Of a stretch of 64,000 nucleotides of DNA, positions 11,383 to 20,700 are shown one piece after another. The stretch comes from Uloborus plumipes (Eukaryota > Arthropoda > Arachnida > Araneae > Uloboridae): the NCBI GenBank assembly GCA_038373865.1, contig JAXGGA010004508.1, forward strand, positions 23,557 to 87,556. Direction: 5' to 3'. The translations under genes and the position numbers were made by a program. Under the pieces are notes generated by a model that saw nothing but the letters and a program-made list of their open reading frames with translations, was not told the origin of the DNA and searched no databases. Position 1 is the stretch's first letter; each line of letters begins with the position of its first letter.

Positions 11383-12644
11383 CTGCAAAAAGACGCAGAA
11401 GCTACGTTAGAATATGCTTGGTTGGTCATCTTAATCTGTGATGAGAACATTTTTATTTTATCTTTTGAAATTTTCTAAATGTTTAGGGTTTAATTTGAAA
11501 ATTATAAACGAAGCAAAATTTAAAACTAATTCGTTACAGATTTGTGGTATTGTTGTAGCATTGAATGAAAATGTCAACCTTTGTAAGACGATAAGAATTG
11601 TAACTTTGAAAGATATTATTAGTGTTATCTATTGTCAAAAAGTTAAATAAAAATCTAAAACTATGGTATTTAAAGTAGTATGTTATTGCGTAAAATAGTA
11701 GGAGCAAAAAAAAAAAAAAAAAAGGGGGGGGGACTGGTTATTTGGTTATTATTGAAACGATATATTATAGGCAGTTGTTGCCAAATCAAAAAAGTCTTTA
11801 ACGAAAAATGACTCTACTAAAATGAACTACTCAGCATTTTTGAAAGTTAGTTGAAGGTAGCATTTTCAAAAACTTGAAATGATTACAAATAATTTTGGAA
11901 TCATAGGCTCATTTTTGAGAAAATACCTTGATATTCTTTATAGTGTCTCCGAAAGAAAACAAATTTGGTTCTGATTCTGGTATAAGTTTTTGAATGACGA
12001 CATGAAAAGATAAGTAATGGAAAAAAAAAACGTAATTATCTTGAAAATTTATTTTAAATTCAGAATGTGAATTGAATATTTTTTCCCTAAATTTTTGGAA
12101 TGGTCATAAATTCAAATCGACAGTTAGACTGAAAATTGATTGAAAAAAAAAAAAAAAAAAATCTGTTGTAAAAAAGCTCTAAGGCAGGAATTCAAGTGAA
12201 ACACGGACAATCGCAACTCACCATTGCAATCGCAAATTTCCAAATTTGGATAAGTTGCAATCGTAATAAATGCTAAGCGCACTGACGTCACTACGGGTGG
12301 AGCCAATAAGAGCTCACAAGCAGTCAGCGATCTCCTCTAATTCGCCAAGTAGGCTGTGACGTTTTATCTAGCTCGTTTGTCATAGGCAAACGTCACGCTG
12401 ACGTCACGATGTTTTTATCAAGAAACGTTCTAATGTAATTCCCTTCCAGTAGCGATTGCAATTTGCGATCGCCTGTTTCACTTGAATTCCTGCCCAAAAT
12501 TGATAAAAGATTTTGAATTTGGCATTAATAGGGAATGATAAAACATCAATTATGAATGGCATAAAACAATTAAGATAACCTTCGGTAATGCTGGGAATTC
12601 AGTAGAAAAGAAAGTTTAACGAATCAAAAGTTTAAGTACAATAC
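11383..12644 (-). other. Intron between the two KIF26-type exons
   Basis: 1262 bp bounded by GT at 12644-12643 and AG at 11384-11383 on the minus strand. It holds an A(19)-G(9) run near 11707 and an inverted-repeat MITE at 12181-12495. No further exon is seen. Confidence 0.8.
12181..12495. mobile_element. MITE with long inverted ends and two CRE palindromes
   Basis: The left end GGCAGGAATTCAAGTGAAAC recurs in reverse at the right end. Similarity extends inward over a GATTGCAATTTGCGATCG-like block. TGACGTCA occurs at 12283-12290 and 12399-12406. The target duplication is not clear and there is no ORF. It lies inside the KIF26-type intron, about 150 bp from the exon at 12645. Confidence 0.8.
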
Positions 12645-12845
12645 CTGAGTGTCATCCGGAGAAAAAATTGCATCGAATGCAAACATTTTAGGAGCGGAGA
12701 CACCAGTACGCCTTTCAGCGGGCGAAGACGTTCCACTTCCAGAAGACAAATCGTAGACGGTAATTTGGCGCTTACGTCCGTCCACATTTAGGAAAGAAGA
12801 ATTCAATTCCGTTGAATCGTTCTTGATCCGAAGCATTACTTTCAC
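12645..12845 (-). CDS. KIF26/VAB-8-type kinesin, first motor-domain exon
   Basis: A 201-bp exon (67 codons, phase 0 at both ends). The acceptor is a pyrimidine tract ending CTTGCAG before 12845, and the donor is CAG|GTATTG after 12645. It starts VKVMLRIKND, the beginning of the kinesin motor fold in KIF26 (GKVKVMLRI). It continues with SSFLNVDGRKRQITVYD and ends KMFAFDAIFSPDDTQ, matching the KIF26 pattern SSFL.VD.RKKQIT.YDP ... PKMFAFDAVF.QD.SQ. A Ser/Gly/Thr-rich linker separates the two halves. The open frame continues a little beyond each splice site, so the limits rest on splice consensus and on phase agreement with the exon at 11289. The upstream exon, expected to end near GIGK, was not found to the right within the window. 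Confidence 0.9.
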
Positions 12846-13052
12846 CTGCAAGAAAAAAAAAGTGGATATTGCTACATCGAAAATTCTTAGCTTCTATGAT
12901 GCATTGTTTAGAAAATGTAGAATGGCAACAGTAAATTATATTGAGCGACAAAGGTGCATTCTATGATGCGTTTTATTGAAACTTTTTAATTTCCACGTTA
13001 TTCTTTTAAAGTATTGAATGGTATACGGATTGTATTTCAAAATTTCGGTAAT
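12846..13052 (-). other. Intronic sequence upstream of the first motor exon
   Basis: Begins the long intron preceding the exon at 12645-12845. Only a pyrimidine tract adjoining the acceptor is evident. Confidence 0.5.
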
Positions 13053-13774
13053 GCTATATGCAGTGGCGTACTCAGGGGGTGGGCTGATAGGGCTGCAGCC
13101 CCCTCGAAATTTTCCAAACAAATTTTTAAAAAAATAAGCTGAAATCGTTTATTTATTTTTATTATTTATTTTTTCTTTCTTGCTAAGAGCAAAACATGAG
13201 ATTTTTTTGAAAAGAAAGTTAAGTATGGGGCACAATTAAAAGAAAGGGAAAAGAAGTAAATTCCTTCTCTTTGTTTTTAATCTCCCCATTTTACTGTGTG
13301 TAGCGTATGTATGGTCATCTTATAATTCAATTTTGATGAGATTTAGTCCAAATATGTTTCCGAAACAGCAATTAATGCTAGTTTATTTATCTAATTCTGT
13401 TAAATAAATTTCTACAAATGTGTGTTTGAAACCCAACGTTAGGAACAAAGTAAAATAAATGGCAACACTGATGTTATTGAAGCTTAAATTTTCAAAAATT
13501 TTGGCATGCACTTGATTAAGGAACACCTTCTTCAAAAAAGAAACTTTTTCAAATTTCAATTTCATCAATTTCCATTTTCATCAAAACACTTTACTTCTTA
13601 ACAATTAAAAATATTTTTTAATGATAATTTTTGTCATTTAAAATTAGCATTAATATCAGAAATTCGAAACATTTACTTTTCCTAGCTACATTTTATGAGG
13701 TGCCCCTCCCCCTCATCTCAAAGTGTCTCGGCTCAGAATGAAATGATTTGTCTGCGTACGCCGCTAGCTATATG
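13053..13774. mobile_element. hAT-type MITE with 8-bp target duplication
   Basis: GCTATATG at 13053-13060 and 13767-13774 flanks a 706-bp element. The left end is CAGTGGCGTAC and the right end is GTACGCCGCTA, imperfect inverted repeats. CAG-type ends with an 8-bp duplication are the hAT signature. No transposase frame is present. Confidence 0.88.
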
Positions 13775-14411
13775 GAACGAAGGGAAATAATTAAGAAAGA
13801 ATGTATTGACACTGATACATTGCCCTGTTTTATTTTCTGTGCTGCATAAAATGTTATTACCTCATGGATTATGTTTAAAAAACTATGACTTTGCTGGATC
13901 ATTTAAAAAGATTATTTTTTTATAACTCAGAAAAACTGTTGCAAATTATTTCCGTCGCAATGTACGTTTTTGATGATGCCTCACGCAGCCATATAAGAGT
14001 CTATAAGATTGCTAAATAATACTCTGGTATAGGTGCTACATCACATTTATATGTAAATCAGGATTGTGTCGTTATATAGGTACATAATACACGAAACCAC
14101 CTGTATACTGCAACAATATAAAAACATCTCACTATACAACATAGGGTAGTACATCAAAGTAAAATATAATAATGCATTAAATATACTAACTTATTATGGT
14201 AACGTACACGTTACCAAATTTGAGCTTTAGTAATATATCTTATAAATATTGGTGAAGAAAGTATCAATCAATGGACAGAATTTCATTAGTGTAACAAATA
14301 AAGGTAAAAACGCTGATGCCCAAGATAACTATAACGCAATCTATTATTATATAATCCAGAATATCTCCTGTGCAACTGAACTCATTTTATTCCAAAAACG
14401 TTTTACGTATA
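13775..14411. other. AT-rich sequence without recognised features
   Basis: Intronic if the KIF26-type gene extends to the right. No exon, TIR pair or RNA signal was seen. Confidence 0.4.
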
Positions 14412-16704
14412 TAGGGTAGACAGACCAGTGAATGACCACTTAAGCAAAATTTCATTTTTAAAAAATCGTAGTAATTTTAAATACTGTAATATTTTGTTCG
14501 TGATAGTTTAAATAGTTTTATTGATCTATGTAAATGCGTAAAAAAAAATGATGGAACTTGAAGTTTTCCGCTTCCGGCTTTTTGGGGTGTTCGAAGGAAA
14601 AATGGCGCAAAGACCCAGTGAATGACCACCTCCGACCCAGTGAATGACCACCTCTGACCCAGTGAATGACCGCCTTACATTTTGAGTTAGAAATACTTGA
14701 AGTTGGTTTTAGATATTTTCACTTTTGTATATTTTTATAAGGCAGATAGTGATCTGTTACTTTACATGCTTATTTATAAATTAATTTTATTTATTTATTT
14801 ATTTTTTTCTCAAACGAGAAACCTTTCCGCATCGTATTGAATCTTCTTTTTACCTTTTCTTTAATTATTATCATTATTATTGTGTTGGCCGATAATAAAT
14901 ATTTTTAAATGCTCTTGATTAACTCTTATATCATCTTATTTTTATTTTTTTCACAAACCTTATTTACGGCCATTTTGACAATACTTACTAACAGTAGAAA
15001 AAGTTCTATTTTACGCTACTAATTACAGATTTATTTTTAATTGTTACTAACGTTATTATTGTTATCTTTATCATTTTACTTAAATGACTTAATCATCGAC
15101 TTAAATGAGAAAATTTCAAGTTTCATAATGTGTGATTCTCTTATCTTTTCGTTTTGAATGTGTTCTAGTGCAGATGTTTGCAAAACCAAATAAATTTATA
15201 TTATTAAAGGGTATGAGGCTTCGTTTCAAAAGAAAATAATAACAGTTTGACAGAGGAAATGGCTCCGAATCCACACTTGCCTCGACAGCAGTGTCGTCAC
15301 GTGATACTGGAAAATAATATTAGTCGGCTTGCAATACCTTATAATTTAAAAGCACTTTACTGAACATATGCATTGGAGTAATGCACAAACACAGAAGAGA
15401 CATTTGTACTATTAGTACCAGCAATTATGCATCGAAGCAATTTTCGAAAATTAAAAATAACCCTTTTATTATGGATTTCAACCGTAAATTTATATTAAAA
15501 AAAATGAAAAGCTTGAAAAAACCTATTTACAAATTGTGTAAAAGCCCTCAACAATTTGAAATATTCATGAGAAATCAAGAATAGATGAATGAGTGGTTCC
15601 TATTACTGTCGGCATTCATGGGAAATGTTTATAAGAGGAAAACCAATAAGATTTGGATTGAAAATGTGAATACTCTCTTTGCTCCTCAAATGGATATCAA
15701 TGTTCCATTCAGGCAAAAAAGGATTACTTGATGCGCGGTTAAGATACAGAGCTATAAATGATTTGCTATCAGTTTTGACTGAAAAGTCTGAGTACAAGGT
15801 ATGTACTTTGATAATGGATTTTTTAAGTTCAGGTAAGTGGATCAATACACTTTAGTTTTTTTTAATGCATAAAAATATGTTAAGAGAAAAACTAAATTAA
15901 AATTTTTTTGGTCAAAAAAAATATCTTTTTTCTTTTTTTAAAAAAATTTATATAAAGCTCCTATGTTCCAAAAATAGAACACACTAAAAAGAACACTACT
16001 ACGCGAGAGTCAACATTCTATCAATTTTTTCAACAATAAAGAATTGACCTATGTAACCAATAGCTTGGAATTTCACGGTAGAAAATTGTTGATGCCACTC
16101 GGTCTAAAAAAAAAAGCTTTTAAAACCTTATTTTTTAACGAAAATGACGCGCTGTTCATTCACTGGGTGGTGGTCATTCACTGGGTGGTGGTCATTCACT
16201 GGTCGACCCCAGTTTTCTTTAATTTTTCAAAACAACATTAAAATCCCAGTGAATAAACAGCTGGTCATTCACTGGCTTTTCAGAGTTTTTCTGACCCAGT
16301 GAGTGACCACCCCATAAATCTAAAATCTACACATTCTATAAAGATTGAAACAACTAAAATCATAGCCTGAATATACATACTAAATGATTCTTTTGTATAA
16401 TTAAAAAAAAAAAATTTATAAATACAATTAATACGAATCAAAGTAGTCGTATACACAAAACCATCCTTATTATTTTGGAGCAGAAAAAGAAATGGCGCAC
16501 GGCTGTAAACATTCTATAATTTTTTACTAGAAAAATACATGACCAAAATAATCAATCAGGTATCAGATAGCTCAGAATTTGAAGGAAGAAAGCTATTGAA
16601 GCCAATTTATCTAAAAAAAAAATAATTTAGAACCTTATTTTTTAAGAAATACTGCGAAGTGGTCATTCACTGGGTGGTGGTCACTCATTGGTCGGAATAC
16701 CCTA
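14412..16704. mobile_element. TA-flanked element with iterated 17-bp word and piggyBac transposase remnant
   Basis: TA at 14412-14413 and 16703-16704 flanks 2289 bp. The ends are inverted repeats of about 26 bases: GGGTA, then GACCAGTGAATGACCAC on the left and GACCAATGAGTGACCAC on the complement of the right. The word CCCAGTGAATGACCACC recurs about eleven times near both ends (14429, 14613-14672, 16157-16205, 16240-16310, 16657-16695), in plus orientation at the left and mostly minus at the right. A broken piggyBac-family transposase lies in the middle. piggyBac elements normally duplicate TTAA and start CCC, so either the TTAA has mutated on both sides or this lineage differs. Confidence 0.75.
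15581..15858 (+). pseudogene. piggyBac-family transposase, catalytic core, frameshifted
   Basis: Pieces of a DDE_Tnp_1_7 (piggyBac) catalytic core appear in order but in different frames. First comes IDE followed by TGA where the family has Trp, then VVP (from 15581). Next is FIRGKPIRFGLKM (15628-15666), then DLLSVLTEKSEYKV (15760-15801), and then FDNGFF (15807-15824). The family pattern is DE-x-VPF-GRHS, then F/Y-IRGKP-I-FG-K, then a D-N-F-F-TS block. The IDE Asp and the DN Asp would be the first two catalytic acids. At least three frame changes and two in-frame stops make it non-functional. Upstream, an open frame at 15381-15584 could be the preceding part, but I cannot assign it. Confidence 0.82.
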
Positions 16705-17332
16705 TGTATAGATAAATTTCTTTAGGAGAATATTTCTTAAGGAATACAAATGAAATCAACACTAAAAACTTATGCACATTTTATTGCAACGTAAAAATGT
16801 AATATTTGTTACTTAATCTTTCCGAAGAAGGAAATATTTAGTCGAGCCGTTCTTCAATGAAAATGAAATAAAATCAATTATCTAACAGTCACGAATAGAA
16901 AAGAATAAAAGCTTAAGAATCAGCCATTGTAAAAATAGCTCATAAGTGGATTTTGCTGCATGTTATTACATTTATTTTCCTAATAAATATTCTAATCTAA
17001 AACACGTTTATTCCTTTTCGAATGATGGATTTAAAAACGAACGCGACGGCTCGGAAAACATCAAGGCTGTTTCCATTACCTTTAGAATAAAATATGATTC
17101 ATATTAAGGTTTACAAGAAATTGAATGCGAGCATTAACAAATATCAGTTTTGTTTGAAACACAGCTCACCGCACAATCCAATTTTAAGAAAATAATCTTA
17201 CGCTGGGCTTCCAAATCTACAGTGTAAACGACTGGGAATTATTAATGAATGTAAGAAACGGGAAGCACTTTTAAAATTAACTTGCATGGAAATCTACTTA
17301 TTGGTTTATGTTTGTTTGGAATGGAATAACAG
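16705..17332. other. AT-rich sequence without recognised features
   Basis: No exon or repeat pair was seen; simple A/T tracts only. Confidence 0.4.
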
Positions 17333-17575
17333 AGTGTGTCGGCCATCGATAAAGGGCTTAAGCAACCAGACTTAACCGAGCCGAATTCCCTGGACATCGA
17401 CATGAGCAACCACATCCAATTAGCGGAGTGTAAACATCGGGAAAGAAGATGCAATAAATTATTCGCGCGGATCAAAATTGTTTTTAACCGGGCATTTGCA
17501 GCCATTCGAAACTACTGGCTTGGCAGTGCAGGGAGGTCTGAGAGTTGGAATACTGTCGGAATCAAAACTTGAAAG
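17333..17575. other. GC-rich island, open on both strands; exon or conserved non-coding element
   Basis: GC content is clearly above the surroundings. The plus strand is open for 78 codons, with an acceptor-like AATAACAG just before 17333, and includes the peptide RERRCNKLFARIKIVF. The minus strand is open for 87 codons over the same bases. Neither shows a domain that I recognise, and no convincing donor follows the plus frame. The sequence contains unusual non-repetitive words such as CCATCGATAAAGGGCTTAAG, which would fit a conserved non-coding element. Confidence 0.3.
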
Positions 17576-17970
17576 GAGGAGTACGTTCTGATTTTCTTTG
17601 GTAAAATCTTCCGCATATTCACACATGCGTCAGGTCTTCTCCGAGCTTATAAAAATGGGGGTGATAGGTAAGATAACAATAAGGGGAAGAATAATAAGAA
17701 GCATTTTGAGCTGTATCAAACAACGTAGAACGATACTAATTTCAAATACATAGTTTAGTTGAATATGTCAAAAGTGGCAAATGCAAGTTTCAAATGGAAA
17801 ACTTGAGTGGAATATTTCGCGAGTGCTAGGCGCGGCTTTCACGGATAAACAGTATTTTTCCTTTTGTTTGTCAAGAGTTTCAAAGCGTCATTTTGGGAAA
17901 CACGAGACGCGTGCCAATTTGTTAGAAAATAATTATCTGATATTGTAAAAAAATTGAATAACATGACTCC
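17576..17970. other. AT-rich sequence without recognised features
   Basis: Lies between the GC-rich island and the nested MITE pair. Nothing further was seen. Confidence 0.35.
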
Positions 17971-18509
17971 CAGTGCTGCCTCTAATGCAATAGAGTAATT
18001 TAACAGAGAAACCTGGTGTAACATCATGCATGATGCTATACATCATGCGTCTGTACACTGTAAAAAATGAATGTTGTTTTTACAGTATAATACAGCTAAT
18101 TTTATAGTAATAAACTGTAAAAATTTTAAATTTTACTCTAATAAACTGTAAAATTGCTAACTTTACAGCACTTACTGTAAAATTGGTAATTTTACAGTAA
18201 TAAACAGTAAAATTGCTAATTTTAGTTTATTACCGTGCATTTTAGAGTTTTAAACTGGAGCCTCTGCTGCCAAAATTATACTGTTGTTTTAACAATATAA
18301 TACAGCTAAATTTTACAGCAATAAACTGTAAAATTTCTAACTTTACAGTAAGAAACTGTAAAATTGCTAGCTTTACAGATTATTACTGTGTATTTTAGTT
18401 TTAAATTAGAACCTCGGCTTCCAGTATTATATACTGTAGAAACAACAGTGGTGTAACATTTCACCAGTTTTACCAGTTAAATTACTCCATTGCATTGGAG
18501 GCAGCACTG
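17971..18509. mobile_element. Outer MITE with CAGTGCTGCC inverted ends
   Basis: The left arm CAGTGCTGCCTCTAATGCAA and the next 20 bases (AGAGTAATTTAAC) recur in reverse at the right end (18470-18509) with few changes. The ends resemble hAT termini, but the 8 bases on either side do not match, so the superfamily is unproven. It is interrupted by a second element at 18056-18450. Confidence 0.7.
18056..18450. mobile_element. Inner MITE of iterated ACTGTAAAATT units
   Basis: CACTGT at 18056 and ACAGTG ending at 18450 form inverted ends that extend to TTGTTTYTACAGTATA. The interior is about ten copies of a unit of roughly 34 bases, built on TACAGTAATAAACTGTAAAA with T/C variants. The whole can be folded in several registers. 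No ORF. It sits inside the outer MITE at 17971-18509. Confidence 0.75.
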
Positions 18510-18624
18510 CTGCCACCGCTTTTACACATTTTTTTTTGGTGAAGCTTACGGTCCAAATTTTCGCTAATTTTAAATTTTTTTGGTTTGATGACTCTAGGAA
18601 AATCTGAACAATGTTTTCTTCTTT

Positions 18625-19311
18625 TAGTGCTCCTGTGGTAAGTTGACATCCGACATAGGAAATGTTTCATTTATTTCGGGTAATAGAAAAGGGTAATAGG
18701 CATTAAACTGATGAACTTTCGCAGTCGTTTTCCAAGGTAGGGTACTACTCAAATCCGTGGCAATGGGCGTGCTTCCTTCAGCTAGAAGTAAAACTTTAGT
18801 CATTGATATTTATAGAATAAGCGAAAAACAATAACATGTCGCCAGATAATATTCTCCTTTTCTCAACAGTTTATTTTAAATTATTTTTTTAAAACGCTCA
18901 ACCTATAAAATTAAGCGAGATCTTGTATGACGTCACAAGAGGAGAGATCTTGGTTTAAAGCTATACCGACGAAACAGCCATTTTGGATCTCTTTGCTCCA
19001 GCTCTGAAACAATGAAAAATTCGACCCCAAAATGGCAACTAGTCTGTAAAGTGACCCTGCTTGGAGCGTTTTGTACGCTTGTGACGTCAGTCAGTGAAAG
19101 TAAAACAGCTATTGGGCGTCTTTTAAGATATTTTTAAAGAAAGAAAATGAGTCAAAACAGAGAAAAAAAATGCAGCCCGAGTTTTCGGCCGTGCTCTTTC
19201 AGAAAAAAAAAATCTTATTGAAAAAGGGAAACTCCCCAACTAGTCTTTAATATTACCAGAAAAGAGGAAAACATTGTCAATGTTGGAAGTCAAATTACCA
19301 GAGGAGCACTA
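18625..19311. mobile_element. TA-flanked MITE with GTGCTCCTCTGG ends and CRE palindromes
   Basis: TA at 18625-18626 and 19310-19311 flanks 683 bp. The left end GTGCTCCTGTGGTAAGTTGA is matched in reverse at the right end over about 45 bases. TGACGTCA occurs at 18928-18935 and 19082-19089. A related single end is present at about 47737. No coding capacity was seen. Confidence 0.8.
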
Positions 19312-20700
19312 TAACACTCTGATAAAAATGACAAAACAACAGTTGAGCTGTTGCAGCCTACGTTGAATAGTGTCAGCTCAACAAATGTACAATTTAGAAT
19401 TTTACACTTCTCAGGGAAAATGATATCGTTATTTCGCTATATCCGCTATTATTGCTATAGAAGCCAATAATTCTCTTTTGAGACCTGGAAGATCACATTT
19501 TAGTATATTTCGGGTATTGTATAATATTTTCTAACTTTATAATGGGATGATTTTGACAAAATACTTTTACATTTCAGAGAATATGTTTAGGTGCCGAAGA
19601 ACATTTTTGAAGATCTAAAAAATATTTTAGACGGCAGACAATAGTTATGAATTCAACAGAATACTTTTTAATGCCGGACGGTATTTTTGAATAAAAAGAA
19701 TATTTTTAGACTCCAGAAAATGCTTTTAAATACCAAAACTAATTTCAGATAATGGGTAAGGATTTTCAATTTAATTAAAAAGCTTAAGTTATTTTTCTTC
19801 ATTTAAAAGAAAATAATTTAACGTAGAGTAAATGAATTTGTATTTTTCACTTTAGCGTCAACAGAAAAAATGTGAATGAAAAGAATGTTCATTTTTTTGA
19901 AACAAGTACTGAATAATTACAGATAGAGATACAAATTTTGACTTGAAACCAAAGCTAGTAAAAGAACCCTTTTTTTACTTGTTTTACTAATTTACTAGAA
20001 TCATTTTTTAGCTACGTATTTAAAATAGCAGTGATCAAAGTAACTCTAAGATTAAGAAAAAACTTTATATTAAAAGCACCAGCTTACTAAAAATAGCACC
20101 GCATTAAAAGTTGCTTCGTATGTAAATAACTCCATACTAAAAATGAAGAGATAACAAGAATAGATCCATACTAAAAATAGCTACGTTTTAAAAACAAGTA
20201 GTTCCGCTTTTCTTAGGACGAGCATCATAAATACTTCATCATAAATACCAAGTAACCATGAAAAATATCTATTTTTAAAAAAATATAATAGTTTCTTCAC
20301 GAGAATAACACTGAAACAAGCATGAGTTCTTTTAAAAATAGTTCTCTATTTCAAAGATCTGTAGCTAAAATGGATTTGATGTTAAGTGAAAACTACAGAT
20401 TAAGTAGGATAAAAAATTGCCTCGTATACGAATAATTCCGCATTACGAATATCATCATAATAAACATAGATCCGTATCGAAAATAGCTCTATTTTGAAAA
20501 CAAACAGTTCCGCTTTTTCATAGACGATTATGCATCGCCATAAAACTAGACCCTTATCAAAAATATCTTCTTCTAAAAATAGATACAAGAAAAAATATAG
20601 GAATTAATTTTGTATCAATAATATTTGATTGTAAAAATAACTTCATATAGACAACTAGCCCTGGAGTGAAAAATAGCCTTAAGTTACCGTTTGAAAAGTC
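19312..20700. repeat. Degenerate tandem-like repeats of AAAATAGCT / GTTCCGCTTTT type
   Basis: From 19560 to 19740 units of about 60 bases end in GAATATTTTTAGA-like words. From 20060 to 20600 short units with CATACTAAAAATAGCT and AGTTCCGCTTTT recur; the block at about 20109-20260 resembles 20407-20590. They are heavily diverged and of unknown origin. The minus ORF at 20400-20588 is a by-product. Confidence 0.45.

Noticed and set aside
11202..11450. 82-codon minus ORF across the KIF26-type exon
   Set aside because: Wrong frame; the real peptide lies in another frame bounded by splice sites.
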